Positions 36,552-45,414 of a stretch of 64,000 nucleotides of DNA are shown here, one piece after another. The stretch comes from Actinomycetota bacterium. Lineage in GTDB: Bacteria; Actinomycetota; Actinomycetes; Propionibacteriales; Nocardioidaceae. Below the pieces are notes generated by a model. It searched no databases. It worked only from the letters and a program-made list of their open reading frames with translations, and had not been told where the DNA came from. Positions within the stretch are counted from its first letter, which is position 1, and each line of letters opens with the position of its first letter. The DNA lies in NCBI GenBank assembly GCA_009701885.1, contig WLJH01000013.1:1-64000 (forward strand), written 5' to 3'. A program made the translations under genes and the position numbers.

Positions 36552-37742
36552 TCACGCCGCGAGCTGCTCCTCGGCCGGCGCGGCGGTGGTGGCCTTGGCC
36601 TCCCGCGTGGGCAGGGCGAGCCGGCAGATCTTCTTGAACACGCTGCCGACCTGCTTGGGCAGCGGGCCGGTGTTGTAGGTCAGGCCGTAGCGCTCGCAGA
36701 TCTCCTGCACCTGCTGGGCGACCTCGGGGTAGCGACGGGCCGGCAGGTCCGGGAAGAGGTGGTGCTCGATCTGGTGCGACAGGTTGCCGCTCATGACGTG
36801 GAAGAGCGGGCCGCCGGAGATGTTGGCCGAGCCGAGCACCTGGCGGTAGTACCAGTGGCCCCGGGTCTCGACCGGCTCGCCCTTGTCGTCGACGTCGTCG
36901 AGGCACTCCTCCTCGGAGAAGGTCTCCACGCCGGCCGGGAAGTGGCCGCAGAAGATGATGTTGAACGCCCAGATGTTGCGCACGACGTTGGCCACCGCGT
37001 TGCCCGCGAAGGTCAGCGGGAACAGCGGGCCGGTCAGCGCCGGGAACAGGACGTAGTCCTTGAGCGCCTGGCGGCGGATCTTGCGCAGCAGGCCCGGGTA
37101 GAGCGGCTTGTTGTCGGCCAGCTTCCGCTTGCCGGAGACGATGTTCTCCACCTCGAGGTCGTGCAGGGCCACGCCCCACTCGAAGAGCATCATCAGCGCG
37201 AAGGCGTAGACCGGGTTGCCGAGGTAGTAGGGCCGCCACTTCTGGTCCTCGTCCATCCGCAGGATGCCGTAGCCGATGTCGCGGTCCTTGCCGAGGATAT
37301 TGGTGAAGGTGTGGTGGATGTAGTTGTGGGAGTACTTCCACTGCTCACCGGGGCAGGCGGTGTCCCAGTCGAACATGCGGGAGTTCAGGCCCGGGTCGCC
37401 CATCCAGTCGTACTGGCCGTGCATGACGTTGTGGCCGATCTCCATGTTGTCGAGGATCTTCGACAGCGAGAGCGCGGCGACGGCCAGCGGCCAGGCCGGC
37501 GGCAGGTAGAACAGCGCGCGGCCGGCGACCTCGAGGCCGCGCTGGTACTTCACGACCTTGCGGATGTAGTCGGCGTCGGCCTCGCCGAGGTCGGCCAGGA
37601 CGGCCTGGCGGATGGCGTCCATCTCCTCGCCGAACGCCTGCAGCTGCTCGGCGGTCAGCGGGACCTTGCCGGAGACGGGGGCGGTGGTGGCGCTGGAGGC
37701 GGTGGACGTGGAGGCAGAGGTGCTGGTGGTCGTGGTGCTCAT
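36552..37742 (-). CDS. Membrane fatty acid desaturase (DesA3-like)
   Basis: A 396-residue acyl-CoA or acyl-lipid desaturase. All three histidine boxes are present: HNVMH (residues about 104-108), HNYIHH (about 139-144) and QIEHH (about 332-336), with LFPDLPARRYPEVA after the last. Hydrophobic segments lie between boxes. The first 25 residues are Thr/Ser-rich. The pair desaturase + ferredoxin reductase parallels M. tuberculosis desA3 (Rv3229c) with Rv3230c, so the product is probably a monounsaturated acyl chain. Confidence 0.92.
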   Translation of the reverse strand: MSTTTTSTSASTSTASSATTAPVSGKVPLTAEQLQAFGEEMDAIRQAVLADLGEADADYIRKVVKYQRGLEVAGRALFYLPPAWPLAVAALSLSKILDNMEIGHNVMHGQYDWMGDPGLNSRMFDWDTACPGEQWKYSHNYIHHTFTNILGKDRDIGYGILRMDEDQKWRPYYLGNPVYAFALMMLFEWGVALHDLEVENIVSGKRKLADNKPLYPGLLRKIRRQALKDYVLFPALTGPLFPLTFAGNAVANVVRNIWAFNIIFCGHFPAGVETFSEEECLDDVDDKGEPVETRGHWYYRQVLGSANISGGPLFHVMSGNLSHQIEHHLFPDLPARRYPEVAQQVQEICERYGLTYNTGPLPKQVGSVFKKICRLALPTREAKATTAAPAEEQLAA

Positions 37743-37773
37743 GTTGGGTTCCCTTCCTGGTGCGGCGGGCGGG

Positions 37774-38871
37774 TCAGAGGTCCACGACGCAGTCCCCGAC
37801 GGGGGCGGTCACGCAGACGCGGACCTCCTCGTCGGGCAGCGAGGACTCCTCGCCAGTGAGGACGTTGCGGACGGTGCCGCTGGACTTGGTGGCGGTGCAG
37901 GAGAAGCAGATGCCCATCCGGCAGCCGGAGGTCGGGCGCAGGCCCAGGGCCTCGGCCTGCTCCAGCAGGGTGGTGCCGGTGTTGGCGGCCTGCTTGCCGG
38001 AACGGGCGAAGGCGACGTCGCCCTCGGCGGCGCCGGAGGGCACGACGCTGGCCACGTTGAACAGCTCGGTGCGCAGCCTGGGGCTGTCGGCGTACGCCTC
38101 GCGGACGAGGTCGAGCATCGGCGCCGGTCCGCAGGCCCACGTGTCGGTGGCGGCGTACGACGGCACCAGTCGGCGCAGCTCGAACTCGCTGAAGACGCTG
38201 CCGTGGCGCAGGACGACGTCGACGTCGTTGTCGGCCGCGGCGATCTCGGCCAGCTCCCTCTTGAAGATCTGGTCCTCGGCCGAGCGGGCGAAGTGCAGGA
38301 ACGTCACGCGGCGCCCCGCCTTGCCGTCGTAGCCGTCGCGCAGCAGGGTGCGCAGGATCGACATGGCCGGGGTGATGCCGGAGCCGCCGGTGAGGAAGAG
38401 CAGGTGGTTGTTGGTCGGCGTCGCCGGGCTCTCCTCGAGGACGAAGTCGCCCTCGGCCTGGGAGAGGTGGACGATGTCGCCGGGCTGGGCCCGCTCGACG
38501 AGCCAGCGGCTGACCGACTGGCCCGGGCGCTTCTCGCCCTGGGCGCGGACGGTGAGCTGGATGGTCTCCCCCGGCAGCGAGGCCGCGCAGGAGATGGTGA
38601 AGCAGCGGGTGGTCCGCCGGCTCCCGGGCAGGTCCACGCCGACCTGGACGTACTGCCCGGCGCGGTGCCCGCGCCAGGTGCTGGTCGGCTGGAGGGTGAT
38701 GGTGGCGACGGGGTGCTCCCCGCCGGTCTCGCGGCGCACGTCCAGGACGCGGGCGCGGACCTCCGTGGCTGCCCACATCGGGTTGATCTGCTCGAGGTAG
38801 CGGTCCACACCGTGGGGCGAGGTGAGTGCGGCCACCGCTCGGGAGCGGAGGATGGTGCCGGCGATACTCAT
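37774..38871 (-). CDS. Ferredoxin reductase with C-terminal [2Fe-2S] domain
   Basis: A 365-residue flavin oxidoreductase. The FAD-binding segment (CFTISC), the NAD(P)-binding loop FLTGGSGITPAMSIL and WACGPAPMLD are typical of the FNR family; the C-terminal plant-type ferredoxin has cysteines in GCRMGICFSCTATKSSG and a final one in VRVCVTAP. It should deliver electrons to the desaturase encoded 31 nt downstream, as Rv3230c does for DesA3. The ATG at 38869-38871 has TTAGGAGACG upstream. Confidence 0.93.
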   Translation of the reverse strand: MSIAGTILRSRAVAALTSPHGVDRYLEQINPMWAATEVRARVLDVRRETGGEHPVATITLQPTSTWRGHRAGQYVQVGVDLPGSRRTTRCFTISCAASLPGETIQLTVRAQGEKRPGQSVSRWLVERAQPGDIVHLSQAEGDFVLEESPATPTNNHLLFLTGGSGITPAMSILRTLLRDGYDGKAGRRVTFLHFARSAEDQIFKRELAEIAAADNDVDVVLRHGSVFSEFELRRLVPSYAATDTWACGPAPMLDLVREAYADSPRLRTELFNVASVVPSGAAEGDVAFARSGKQAANTGTTLLEQAEALGLRPTSGCRMGICFSCTATKSSGTVRNVLTGEESSLPDEEVRVCVTAPVGDCVVDL

Positions 38872-38898
38872 GTCGTCTCCTAACAATGGGTGAACGTC

Positions 38899-38993
38899 TG
38901 TGCACTCAATCTTGCCGACCAGCCCCCGGCAGGGTCAAGTGACGCGCAGGTGACCCGCCCCACGACACTGAGTGAGGGTGGACACATGTGCAC
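38899..38993. promoter_or_regulatory. Candidate TetR operators in the divergent region
   Basis: TGTGCAC occurs at 38899-38905 and again at 38987-38993; the second copy overlaps the palindrome CACATGTG (38983-38990). The copies flank the divergent desaturase-reductase and TetR promoters. Confidence 0.3.
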
Positions 38994-39018
38994 CGACGAG
39001 TCGACCGACCTGCCTCGA

Positions 39019-39024
39019 TAGGCT
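39019..39024 (+). promoter_or_regulatory. -10 box of the TetR gene, leaderless type
   Basis: TAGGCT, 6 nt before the GTG at 39031. Confidence 0.5.
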
Positions 39025-39030
39025 GGCCCC

Positions 39031-39672
39031 GTGACCGAGACCCGCGTGGAGCGCAAGGAGCGCACCCGGCGCGCCATCCTGGACGCGGCCCTGGAGCTCT
39101 GCGAGGACAGCAGCCTGGTGGCGCTGTCGCTGCGCCAGGTCGCCGGGCGGGTCGGGATCGTCCCCACCGGCTTCTACCGTCACTTCGACTCCATCGAGGC
39201 GCTGGGCCTCGCGCTGGTCGACGAGTCCTTCGTGTCGCTGCGCGCGATGCTCCGCGACGTACGCCGGGTGGAGGCGGGCGGCACCGCCCCGGTCTCCTTC
39301 GCCGCGATCGTCGACCGCTCGGTCGACACGCTGGTCTCGCACGTGCACGCCCAGCGCGCCCACTTCGCGTTCATCGCCCGCGAGCGCACGGCCGGCCCGC
39401 CCGCGGTGCGCGAGGCGATCCGGCACGAGATCGAGCTCTGCGAGCGCGAGCTGGCCACCGACCTGGCCCGGCTCCCGGGGCCGGACGCCTGGAGCGCCGA
39501 GGACCTGCGGATCCTCTCCAACCTGATCGTCACCGCGATGGTGCACACCGCCGAGTCGCTCATCAGCAGCGCCGGACGGCCCGAGGCCGAGCGGCGGCTG
39601 ACCCAGACCGCCCGCACGCAGCTGCGGATGGTCATCATCGGCGCCCTGCACTGGCGCTCGGGCCAGGACTAG
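39031..39672 (+). CDS. TetR family transcriptional regulator
   Basis: A 213-residue TetR protein. The N-terminal helix-turn-helix is clear (RRAILDAALELCEDSSLVAL to GIVPTGFYRHFDSIEALG), the rest is the helical ligand-binding domain. It is divergent from the desaturase/ferredoxin reductase operon and is its most likely repressor, the ligand perhaps being an acyl-CoA; this is inference from position. Starts at a GTG with a leaderless-type box. Confidence 0.9.
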   Translation: MTETRVERKERTRRAILDAALELCEDSSLVALSLRQVAGRVGIVPTGFYRHFDSIEALGLALVDESFVSLRAMLRDVRRVEAGGTAPVSFAAIVDRSVDTLVSHVHAQRAHFAFIARERTAGPPAVREAIRHEIELCERELATDLARLPGPDAWSAEDLRILSNLIVTAMVHTAESLISSAGRPEAERRLTQTARTQLRMVIIGALHWRSGQD

Positions 39673-39695
39673 CCGCCCGGGTCAGGAGCCGCCGC

Positions 39696-40394
39696 TCAGC
39701 GGGGTCCGGGCTTGATGGTGAGGTCCGGGACCGTGGCGTCCACCGGCAGGTCGAGCACGTGCAGGACCGCGTCGGCGACGGTCTCCGGACGGATCCAGTC
39801 GTCGGCGTCGTACTCCTTGCCCTCCTGGGCGTGCACCTGCTCCTGCATCGGCGTGGCGGTGCGGCCGGGGTAGATGCTCGTCACCCGCACCCCGTGCGCC
39901 GCCTCCTCGGCCCGCAGCGCGTCGGCCAGGGCCCGCAGCCCGTGCTTGCTGGCGGCGTACGCCGACCACTGCGGGTGCGCGAAGAGCCCGGCGCCCGAGT
40001 TGACCAGCACCACGGTGCCGGCCGCGGCGCGCAGCGCCGGCAGCGCGACCCGGGTCAGGGCAGCGGGGGCGACGAGGTTGACCTGCACCTGGGCGGTCCA
40101 GTCCTGCACCGAGAGCTCGGCGACCGTGCCGAGCTGCACGACGCCGGCAGCGTGGACGACCGAGTCCAGCCGCTCGGGCAGGTCCAGCGCCTCCACCGAC
40201 GCGGGCTGCGCGAGGTCGGCCACGAGCGTGCGGGCCCCCGGCAGCTGCGCGGCGAGCTCGCTCGCGCGCTGCTCGGAGCGGGCCACCACGTGCACCTCGT
40301 CGCCGCGCCCGAGCAGCGCGGCCGCGACCAGGGCGCCGATGCCGGAGCCGGCACCGGTGACCAGGTGGGCGCGGGTCGCCGTCGTGGGGGTCAC
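39696..40394 (-). CDS. Short-chain dehydrogenase/reductase
   Basis: A 232-residue classical SDR. Cofactor loop TGAGSGIGA (residues about 13-21), the NAG-like VHAAGV, catalytic Ser in VLVNSGAG, and YAASKHG (catalytic Tyr and Lys). The acidic residue after beta-2 is replaced by Arg (VARSEQR), which favours NADP. Substrate unknown. The GTG at 40392-40394 overlaps the stop of the MDR gene (GTGA). Confidence 0.9.
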   Translation of the reverse strand: MTPTTATRAHLVTGAGSGIGALVAAALLGRGDEVHVVARSEQRASELAAQLPGARTLVADLAQPASVEALDLPERLDSVVHAAGVVQLGTVAELSVQDWTAQVQVNLVAPAALTRVALPALRAAAGTVVLVNSGAGLFAHPQWSAYAASKHGLRALADALRAEEAAHGVRVTSIYPGRTATPMQEQVHAQEGKEYDADDWIRPETVADAVLHVLDLPVDATVPDLTIKPGPR

Positions 40395-41359
40395 CGGGTC
40401 AGGACGATCTTGCCGAAGACGTCGCCGTCGACGATCGCGGCGAAGCCCTCGGCGGCCTGCTCCATCGGCAGCGTGCGGTCCACCAGCGGCCGGGCGTCGG
40501 TGGCGTCGAGCAGCGAGACGAGCGAGGCGAGCTCGTCGCGGGTGCCCATCGTCGAGCCGATCACCGAGAGCTGGAGGAAGAAGATCCGGGTCAGCTCGGC
40601 GTCGTCGAGCTGAGGGCCGGAGGTGGTGCCGGAGATGACGATCGAGCCGCCGGGACGCAGCGCCCGGATCGAGTGCGACCAGGTGGCGCGGCCGACGGTC
40701 TCCATCACCGCGTCGACCTTCACCGGGAGCCGCGCGCCGGACTCGAAGACCTCGTGCGCGCCGATCTCCAGCGCGCGGGCCCGCTTGGCCTCGTCGCGGC
40801 TGGTCGCGAGCACCTTCAGGCCTGCGGCGCGGCCAAGGATGATGCAGGCGGTGGCGACGCCGCCGCCGGCGCCCTGCACGAGCACCGTGTCGCCGGCCTT
40901 GAGGCCACCGCGGGTGAAGAGCATGCGGTACGCCGTGAGCCAGGCCGTCGGCAGGCAGGCCGCCTCCTCGAAGGACATCGAGACGGGCTTGGGCACCACG
41001 TTGCGGCGCGGCACGACGACCTTGTCGGCGAAGGTCCCCTGGTGCCGCTCGGAGAGCAGCGAGCGACGCGGGTCGAGGGTCTCGTCACCCGTCCACGCCG
41101 GGTCGCTGATGACCGCGTGCACGACGACCTCGTTGCCGTCCTCGTCCAGGCCCGCGGCGTCGCAGCCCAGGATCATCGGCAGCTGCTCGGACTTCAGCCC
41201 CACGCCCTTGAGCGACCACACGTCGTGGTGGTTGAGCGAGGCGGCCTTGACGGTCACCGTGGTCCAGCCCTCGGGGGCGACCGGGTCGGGCCGCTCCCCC
41301 AGCCTCAGCGCGGACAGCGGGTCGTCGGAGGAGAAGGAATCGGCGTAGACGGCGAACAT
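40391..41359 (-). CDS. MDR superfamily zinc-type alcohol dehydrogenase/quinone reductase
   Basis: A 322-residue medium-chain dehydrogenase. GroES-like N-terminal domain (SLNHHDVWSLKG) and a Rossmann domain with VLVQGAGGGVATA. The structural-zinc cysteine cluster is absent, and the catalytic region has GCDAAG, so it is likely a zinc-free quinone-oxidoreductase/enoyl-reductase-like member. It is coupled to the SDR; the substrate is not predictable. The ATG at 41357-41359 follows TACGGT by 6 nt. Confidence 0.87.
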   Translation of the reverse strand: MFAVYADSFSSDDPLSALRLGERPDPVAPEGWTTVTVKAASLNHHDVWSLKGVGLKSEQLPMILGCDAAGLDEDGNEVVVHAVISDPAWTGDETLDPRRSLLSERHQGTFADKVVVPRRNVVPKPVSMSFEEAACLPTAWLTAYRMLFTRGGLKAGDTVLVQGAGGGVATACIILGRAAGLKVLATSRDEAKRARALEIGAHEVFESGARLPVKVDAVMETVGRATWSHSIRALRPGGSIVISGTTSGPQLDDAELTRIFFLQLSVIGSTMGTRDELASLVSLLDATDARPLVDRTLPMEQAAEGFAAIVDGDVFGKIVLTR

Positions 41360-41365
41360 GGGCCG

Positions 41366-41371
41366 ACCGTA
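41366..41371 (-). promoter_or_regulatory. -10 box of the MDR-SDR pair, leaderless type
   Basis: TACGGT on the minus strand, 6 nt before the ATG at 41359. Confidence 0.45.
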
Positions 41372-41382
41372 CCGAGCAGCCC

Positions 41383-42588
41383 TTACCTCCGGGCCACCCC
41401 GTCTCGCCGAGCGGCCTCGGCCACGGCGGCCGAGACGGCACCGGGCACGCGGGGGTCGAACGGGCCGGGGATGATGAAGTCCTCGCGCAGCTCGTCGCCG
41501 ACCAGCTCGGCCAGCGCGTTGGCCGCGGCGAGCTTCATGCCCTCGGTGATGCCGGTGGCGTGGACGTCCAGTGCGCCCCGGAAGATGCCGGGGAAGGCGA
41601 GCACGTTGTTGATCTGGTTGGGGAAGTCCGAGCGACCGGTGGCCACGACGCGGGCGTACTTGTGCGCGATGTCGGGGTGGACCTCGGGCGTGGGGTTGGC
41701 CATCGCGAAGATGATCGCGTCGGGGGCCATCCGGGCGATGTCCTCCTCCGGGATGGTGCCGCCGGAGACGCCGAGGTAGACGTCGGCGCCGTCCAGGGCG
41801 TCGGCCAGCGAGCCCGAGCGGCCGGCCTTGTCGGCGGTGATCTCGGCCAGCGCCTTCTTCACCGGCGTCAGGTCGTCGCGGCCGGAGTGGACCACGCCCT
41901 TGCGGTCGGTGACGGCGAGGTCGGTGATGCCGGCCTCGATGAGGATCTTGGCGATGGCGACGCCCGCCGCGCCGGCGCCGGAGATGACGACGCGGGTCGT
42001 GGCGTAGTCGCGACCGGTGAGCTTGAGGGCGTTCTCGAGGGCGGCCAGCGCGACGACGGCGGTGCCGTGCTGGTCGTCGTGGAAGACGGGGATGTCGAGA
42101 CGCTCCTTGAGCCGGTCCTCGATCTCGAAGCAGCGTGGCGCGGAGATGTCCTCCAGGTTGACGCCGCCGAAGCTCGGCGCGAGCCGGGCGACGGTCTCGA
42201 TGATCTCCTCGGTGTCGGTGGTGTCGAGGCAGATCGGGACGGCGTCCACGCCGCCGAACTGCTTGAACAGCACCGCCTTGCCCTCCATCACCGGCATCGC
42301 GGCGGCCGGGCCGATGTCGCCCAGGCCGAGCACGGCAGTGCCGTCCGAGACGACGGCCACGGTGTTGGGCACCCAGGTGTAGTGCTGGGTCATGCTCGGG
42401 TCGGCCGCGATCGCCTCGCACACCAGCGCCACCCCGGGGGTGTAGGCCAGCGAGAGGTCCTCCTTGCCCGTCAGCGGCGCGGAGGTGATCTCCATCTTGC
42501 CGCCCAGGTGGAGGTCGAAGACGGGGTCGCCCTCGTGCGGGTGGTGGGCTGCACGGAAGGGCTTGGGGGTGTTCGGCGTCTCGGACAC
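41383..42588 (-). CDS. NAD(P)-dependent malic enzyme
   Basis: A 401-residue malic enzyme making pyruvate and CO2 from malate. Motifs: SLAYTPGVALVCE (catalytic Tyr region), NLEDISAPRCFEIE (metal ligands E, D), FHDDQHGTAVV and the Rossmann loop ISGAGAAGVAIA. It lacks the phosphotransacetylase-like C-terminal half of MaeB, so it is the short bacterial type. The GTG at 42586-42588 is chosen; a CAGACT box lies 7 nt upstream and there is no Shine-Dalgarno. Confidence 0.94.
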   Translation of the reverse strand: MSETPNTPKPFRAAHHPHEGDPVFDLHLGGKMEITSAPLTGKEDLSLAYTPGVALVCEAIAADPSMTQHYTWVPNTVAVVSDGTAVLGLGDIGPAAAMPVMEGKAVLFKQFGGVDAVPICLDTTDTEEIIETVARLAPSFGGVNLEDISAPRCFEIEDRLKERLDIPVFHDDQHGTAVVALAALENALKLTGRDYATTRVVISGAGAAGVAIAKILIEAGITDLAVTDRKGVVHSGRDDLTPVKKALAEITADKAGRSGSLADALDGADVYLGVSGGTIPEEDIARMAPDAIIFAMANPTPEVHPDIAHKYARVVATGRSDFPNQINNVLAFPGIFRGALDVHATGITEGMKLAAANALAELVGDELREDFIIPGPFDPRVPGAVSAAVAEAARRDGVARR

Positions 42589-42687
42589 GGCCGGAAGTCT
42601 GGCACAGCGGACGTCATCCTCCGGGGGGCGTCTCGCGGTGCGATGGGTCACAGGAAGGCGGCGGCGCGCCGCCCCCGGACCCGGCCC

Positions 42688-43053
42688 TCAGAGGCACCTC
42701 GGACGCGGCCAGAGCCGCGCCAGCACGACCGCCCGGACCCGCTCGTCCGGCACCGGGCCGCGGTGCCGGGAGTCGACGCCGACGGCGGGGTCGTCGCTGA
42801 GCAGCCACCAGCCGCCCGCGCCGGAGGCCGTCGTACGCCGCTCGACCGCGCGCTTTACCGCGACCGTGCCGTCCGCGAGCTCCCCGACCACGACGTCACC
42901 GGGCCGCACCTGGCGGCCGTGGGCCACCAGGAGCCGGTCGCCGTCGCGCAGCGTGGGCGCCATGGAGGCGCCGTGGACGCGGGCGAGCCCCAGCCGTGGC
43001 GTCGGCGGGACCCGAGGGACCCAAGGGAGAGGTCGTCGTCGGGGTGAGTCCAC
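42688..43053 (-). CDS. sodX: Nickel-type superoxide dismutase maturation protease
   Basis: A 121-residue S26-type (signal peptidase-like) protease without a membrane helix. The catalytic serine is in HGASMAPTLRDGD, the lysine in GTVAVKRAVE. It should remove the leader peptide of SodN to expose the nickel hook. The gene is divergent from sodN, 51 nt away. The GTG at 43051-43053 is a best guess: the N-terminus has no clear ribosome-binding site. Confidence 0.87.
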   Translation of the reverse strand: MDSPRRRPLPWVPRVPPTPRLGLARVHGASMAPTLRDGDRLLVAHGRQVRPGDVVVGELADGTVAVKRAVERRTTASGAGGWWLLSDDPAVGVDSRHRGPVPDERVRAVVLARLWPRPRCL

Positions 43054-43104
43054 GGGGAGTAGTGTCCCAAGCCACCAGGACGACTCGATGAGAAAAGGAC
43101 CTGC

Positions 43105-43506
43105 ATGTTCTCGAAGCTGTTCGCCCCCACGATCGACGTCTCCGCCCACTGCGACCTGCCGTGCGGTGTCTACGACCCCGCCCAGGCCCGCATCGAGGCC
43201 GAGTCGATCAAGGGCATCATCGCCAAGGTCGCCGACAATGACGACCCCGACTTCCGCACCCGCGCGCTGATCATCAAGGAGCAGCGCGCCGAGATGGTCA
43301 AGCACCACCTCTGGGTGCTGTGGACCGACTACTTCAAGCCCCCGCACTTCGAGAAGTACCCCCAGCTGCACGTCCTCGTGAACGAGGCGACCAAGCTGGC
43401 CGGTGCCTCGGGCGCCAAGGGCTCGCTGGACGCCGACGTGGCCGACCAGCTGCTGGCCAAGATCGACGAGATCGCCGAGATCTTCTGGGAGACCAAGAAG
43501 GCCTGA
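43105..43506 (+). CDS. sodN: Superoxide dismutase, nickel type
   Basis: A 133-residue Ni-SOD precursor. The nickel hook HCDLPCGVY begins at residue 15, so a 14-residue propeptide (MFSKLFAPTIDVSA) must be cut to free the N-terminal histidine; residues His, Cys2 and Cys6 of the mature protein bind nickel. The rest is the four-helix bundle with YFKPPHFEKYP. It dismutates superoxide. A strong terminator follows. The presence of sodX across the promoter supports the assignment. Confidence 0.97.
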   Translation: MFSKLFAPTIDVSAHCDLPCGVYDPAQARIEAESIKGIIAKVADNDDPDFRTRALIIKEQRAEMVKHHLWVLWTDYFKPPHFEKYPQLHVLVNEATKLAGASGAKGSLDADVADQLLAKIDEIAEIFWETKKA

Positions 43507-43526
43507 GGCCTCCCCACGGTCTCGCA

Positions 43527-43559
43527 GCGCGGGCCGGTCCCACCGGGGCCGGCCCGTGC
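43527..43559 (+). terminator. Terminator of sodN
   Basis: A stem of about 15 bp (core 43530-43541 with 43545-43556, with two G-U pairs in the extended stem) and a 3-nt loop, 20 nt after the sodN stop. Confidence 0.8.
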
Positions 43560-43629
43560 TGCACCCGCTCCGCACCCGCTCGACCACGTGCTCCTCCCCA
43601 CACCCACGCTCCAGACGAGGACGACCCCC

Positions 43630-44043
43630 ATGTCACAGCCCGGTCAGGCCGAGGCACCCGACGACCGCCGCCCCGACGTCGAGCTGCGGCTGCCCGCCGA
43701 TGGCGCCTACGTCTCGGTGCTGCGCACCCTCACCGCTGGGCTCGCCGCCCGCCTGGACTTCACCATCGACGACATCGAGGACCTGCGGATCGCGGTCGGC
43801 GAGGCGTGCGCGATGGTGCTGCCCGAGGCCGACCCGGGCTCGGACCTCACCGGCCGCTTCGCGCTGGCACCCGGCCGGCTGGTCATCTCGGTGGCCGTGA
43901 CGGCCTCGCAGCCCTCTCCCCCCGACCACGACTCCTTCGCCTGGCAGGTGCTCACCACGCTCGCGAGCAGCGCCACCATGAGCACCACCGAGGGCGAGCT
44001 CGTCGTGACCCTCGTGATGGCGCCCGACTCCTCGGGCCTGTGA
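43630..44043 (+). CDS. Anti-sigma regulatory factor, RsbW-like (degenerate kinase fold)
   Basis: A 137-residue GHKL-fold protein. The N-box-like helix DLRIAVGEACAMVL is there, but I see no DxGxG or GxG nucleotide loops, so kinase activity may be lost and it may act only by binding. It precedes and overlaps a SigB/SigF-type sigma factor, as RsbW-type genes do. GAGGACG lies before the ATG at 43630-43632. Confidence 0.75.
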   Translation: MSQPGQAEAPDDRRPDVELRLPADGAYVSVLRTLTAGLAARLDFTIDDIEDLRIAVGEACAMVLPEADPGSDLTGRFALAPGRLVISVAVTASQPSPPDHDSFAWQVLTTLASSATMSTTEGELVVTLVMAPDSSGL

Positions 44044-44045
44044 GC

Positions 44046-44939
44046 ATGACCCCCACCGCAGGACCCGACCAGCCCGCGGTCGAGGCGGCCACGCCGCTTC
44101 CCGACGTGGTGCTGCCCGAGGTCCCGGACCCGCCCGAGACGGCCGAGCCCACCGACGCCCGGCGCGCCGGCATCGAGGAGACCCGCCGGCGCAGCGCCGA
44201 GCTCTTCGTCGAGTTCCTCGACGAGGGCGCCTCCCAGGCCTCGCGCGACGCCGCCCGCGACGCCCTGGTGCGCCTGCACCTGCCGCTGGTGGAGCACTGC
44301 GCGCGACGCTTCCGCAACCGTGGCGAGCCCTTCGAGGACCTCGTCCAGGTCGGCACCATCGGCCTGATCAAGAGCGTGGACCGCTTCGACACCGAGCGCG
44401 GCGTGGAGTTCTCCACCTACGCCACCCCCACGATCATCGGTGAGATCAAGCGCTACTTCCGCGACAAGGGCTGGGCCATCCGCGTCCCGCGCCGGCTCCA
44501 GGAGCTGCGCATGCAGATCGGCACCGCCACCGCCGAGCTGACCCAGGACCTCGGCCGCTCCCCCACCGCGAGCGAGCTCGCCGCGCACATCGGCTGCACG
44601 GTCGAGGAGATCGTGGAGGGCATCGAGTCCTCCAACGCCTACTCCACGCTCTCCCTCGACGCGACCGACGACTCCGACGACGGCGCGGCCTCGATGCTCG
44701 ACGCCCTCGGCGAGGTCGACGCAGGCATGGAGCACGTCGAGATCCGCGAGTCGATCAAGCCGCTGCTGGACCAGCTGGACGCGCGCGAGAAGAAGATCCT
44801 GCTGCTGCGCTTCTTCAAGAACATGACCCAGAGCCAGATCGCGGAGGAGATCGGCGTCTCCCAGATGCACGTCTCCCGGCTGCTCAACCGCACCCTGGAG
44901 CAGCTGCGCAGCTCGCTGCAGGCCGCCGAGCACGGCTGA
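44046..44939 (+). CDS. Sigma-70 family factor, SigB/SigF type
   Basis: A 297-residue group 3 sigma factor. Region 2 (EDLVQVGTIGLIKSVDRFDTERG, FSTYATPTIIGEIKRYFRDK), region 3 (VPRRLQELRMQIGTATAELTQDLGRSPTASELA) and region 4 (MTQSQIAEEIGVSQMHVSRLL) are complete. It directs general stress genes and is presumably held by the RsbW-like protein encoded just before it. The start is the ATG at 44046-44048; a GTG at 44040-44042 overlapping the preceding stop is an alternative. Confidence 0.92.
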   Translation: MTPTAGPDQPAVEAATPLPDVVLPEVPDPPETAEPTDARRAGIEETRRRSAELFVEFLDEGASQASRDAARDALVRLHLPLVEHCARRFRNRGEPFEDLVQVGTIGLIKSVDRFDTERGVEFSTYATPTIIGEIKRYFRDKGWAIRVPRRLQELRMQIGTATAELTQDLGRSPTASELAAHIGCTVEEIVEGIESSNAYSTLSLDATDDSDDGAASMLDALGEVDAGMEHVEIRESIKPLLDQLDAREKKILLLRFFKNMTQSQIAEEIGVSQMHVSRLLNRTLEQLRSSLQAAEHG

Positions 44940-44976
44940 GCCGGCTGAGCCGGCTCCGGCCAGGGCCTGCCGGCGG

Positions 44977-45402
44977 CTACCGCTCGCGCGGGTCCGCCTC
45001 CGGCAGCGCGCCCAGCGCACGCATCGTGTCGGGGTGCAGCATCCCGGCCAGCGTGACCAGCGCGACCAGCACCAGCGCCACGGCGAGCAGCGGCAGGTCC
45101 TGGACGTTCCACGCCAGGCCCAGGGCGATGAGCTGGGTCAGCAGCAGCGGGCCGCGCGACCACGAGGCCATCCGGAACAGCCCCGAGGCGCACGCGAGCA
45201 CGGCAGCGCCCACCAGCAGGAAGAAGATCGCGGTGGACAGCCCCAGCGAGAGCCGCTCGGACTCGATGCTGGCCGCCTCCAGCGCCGCCAGGAGCAGCAG
45301 GGCGGCACCCTCCACCCCCGCCAGCGACGCCGCGACGACGAGCGGGGCGGGCCGGGCCCCGGAGGTCGGGGCGGGCTCGGTCGGGGGCACCTGGGAGGTC
45401 AC
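44977..45402 (-). CDS. Four-helix membrane protein of unknown function
   Basis: A 141-residue integral membrane protein with about four helices (residues about 22-42, 55-75, 83-103 and 105-125) and a polar C-terminus. No recognised family; a short conserved patch ESERLSLGLSTAIFFLL follows helix 1. The GTG at 45400-45402 follows a TAGGCT box by 6 nt. It converges with the sigma factor gene. Confidence 0.65.
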   Translation of the reverse strand: MTSQVPPTEPAPTSGARPAPLVVAASLAGVEGAALLLLAALEAASIESERLSLGLSTAIFFLLVGAAVLACASGLFRMASWSRGPLLLTQLIALGLAWNVQDLPLLAVALVLVALVTLAGMLHPDTMRALGALPEADPRER

Positions 45403-45408
45403 CTGTGA

Positions 45409-45414
45409 AGCCTA
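45409..45414 (-). promoter_or_regulatory. -10 box of the four-helix membrane protein gene, leaderless type
   Basis: TAGGCT on the minus strand, 6 nt before the GTG at 45402. Confidence 0.45.

Noticed and set aside
44940..44976. GC-rich repeats after the sigma factor gene as a terminator
   Set aside because: Several short AGCCGGCT palindromes are present but no single good hairpin could be fixed.
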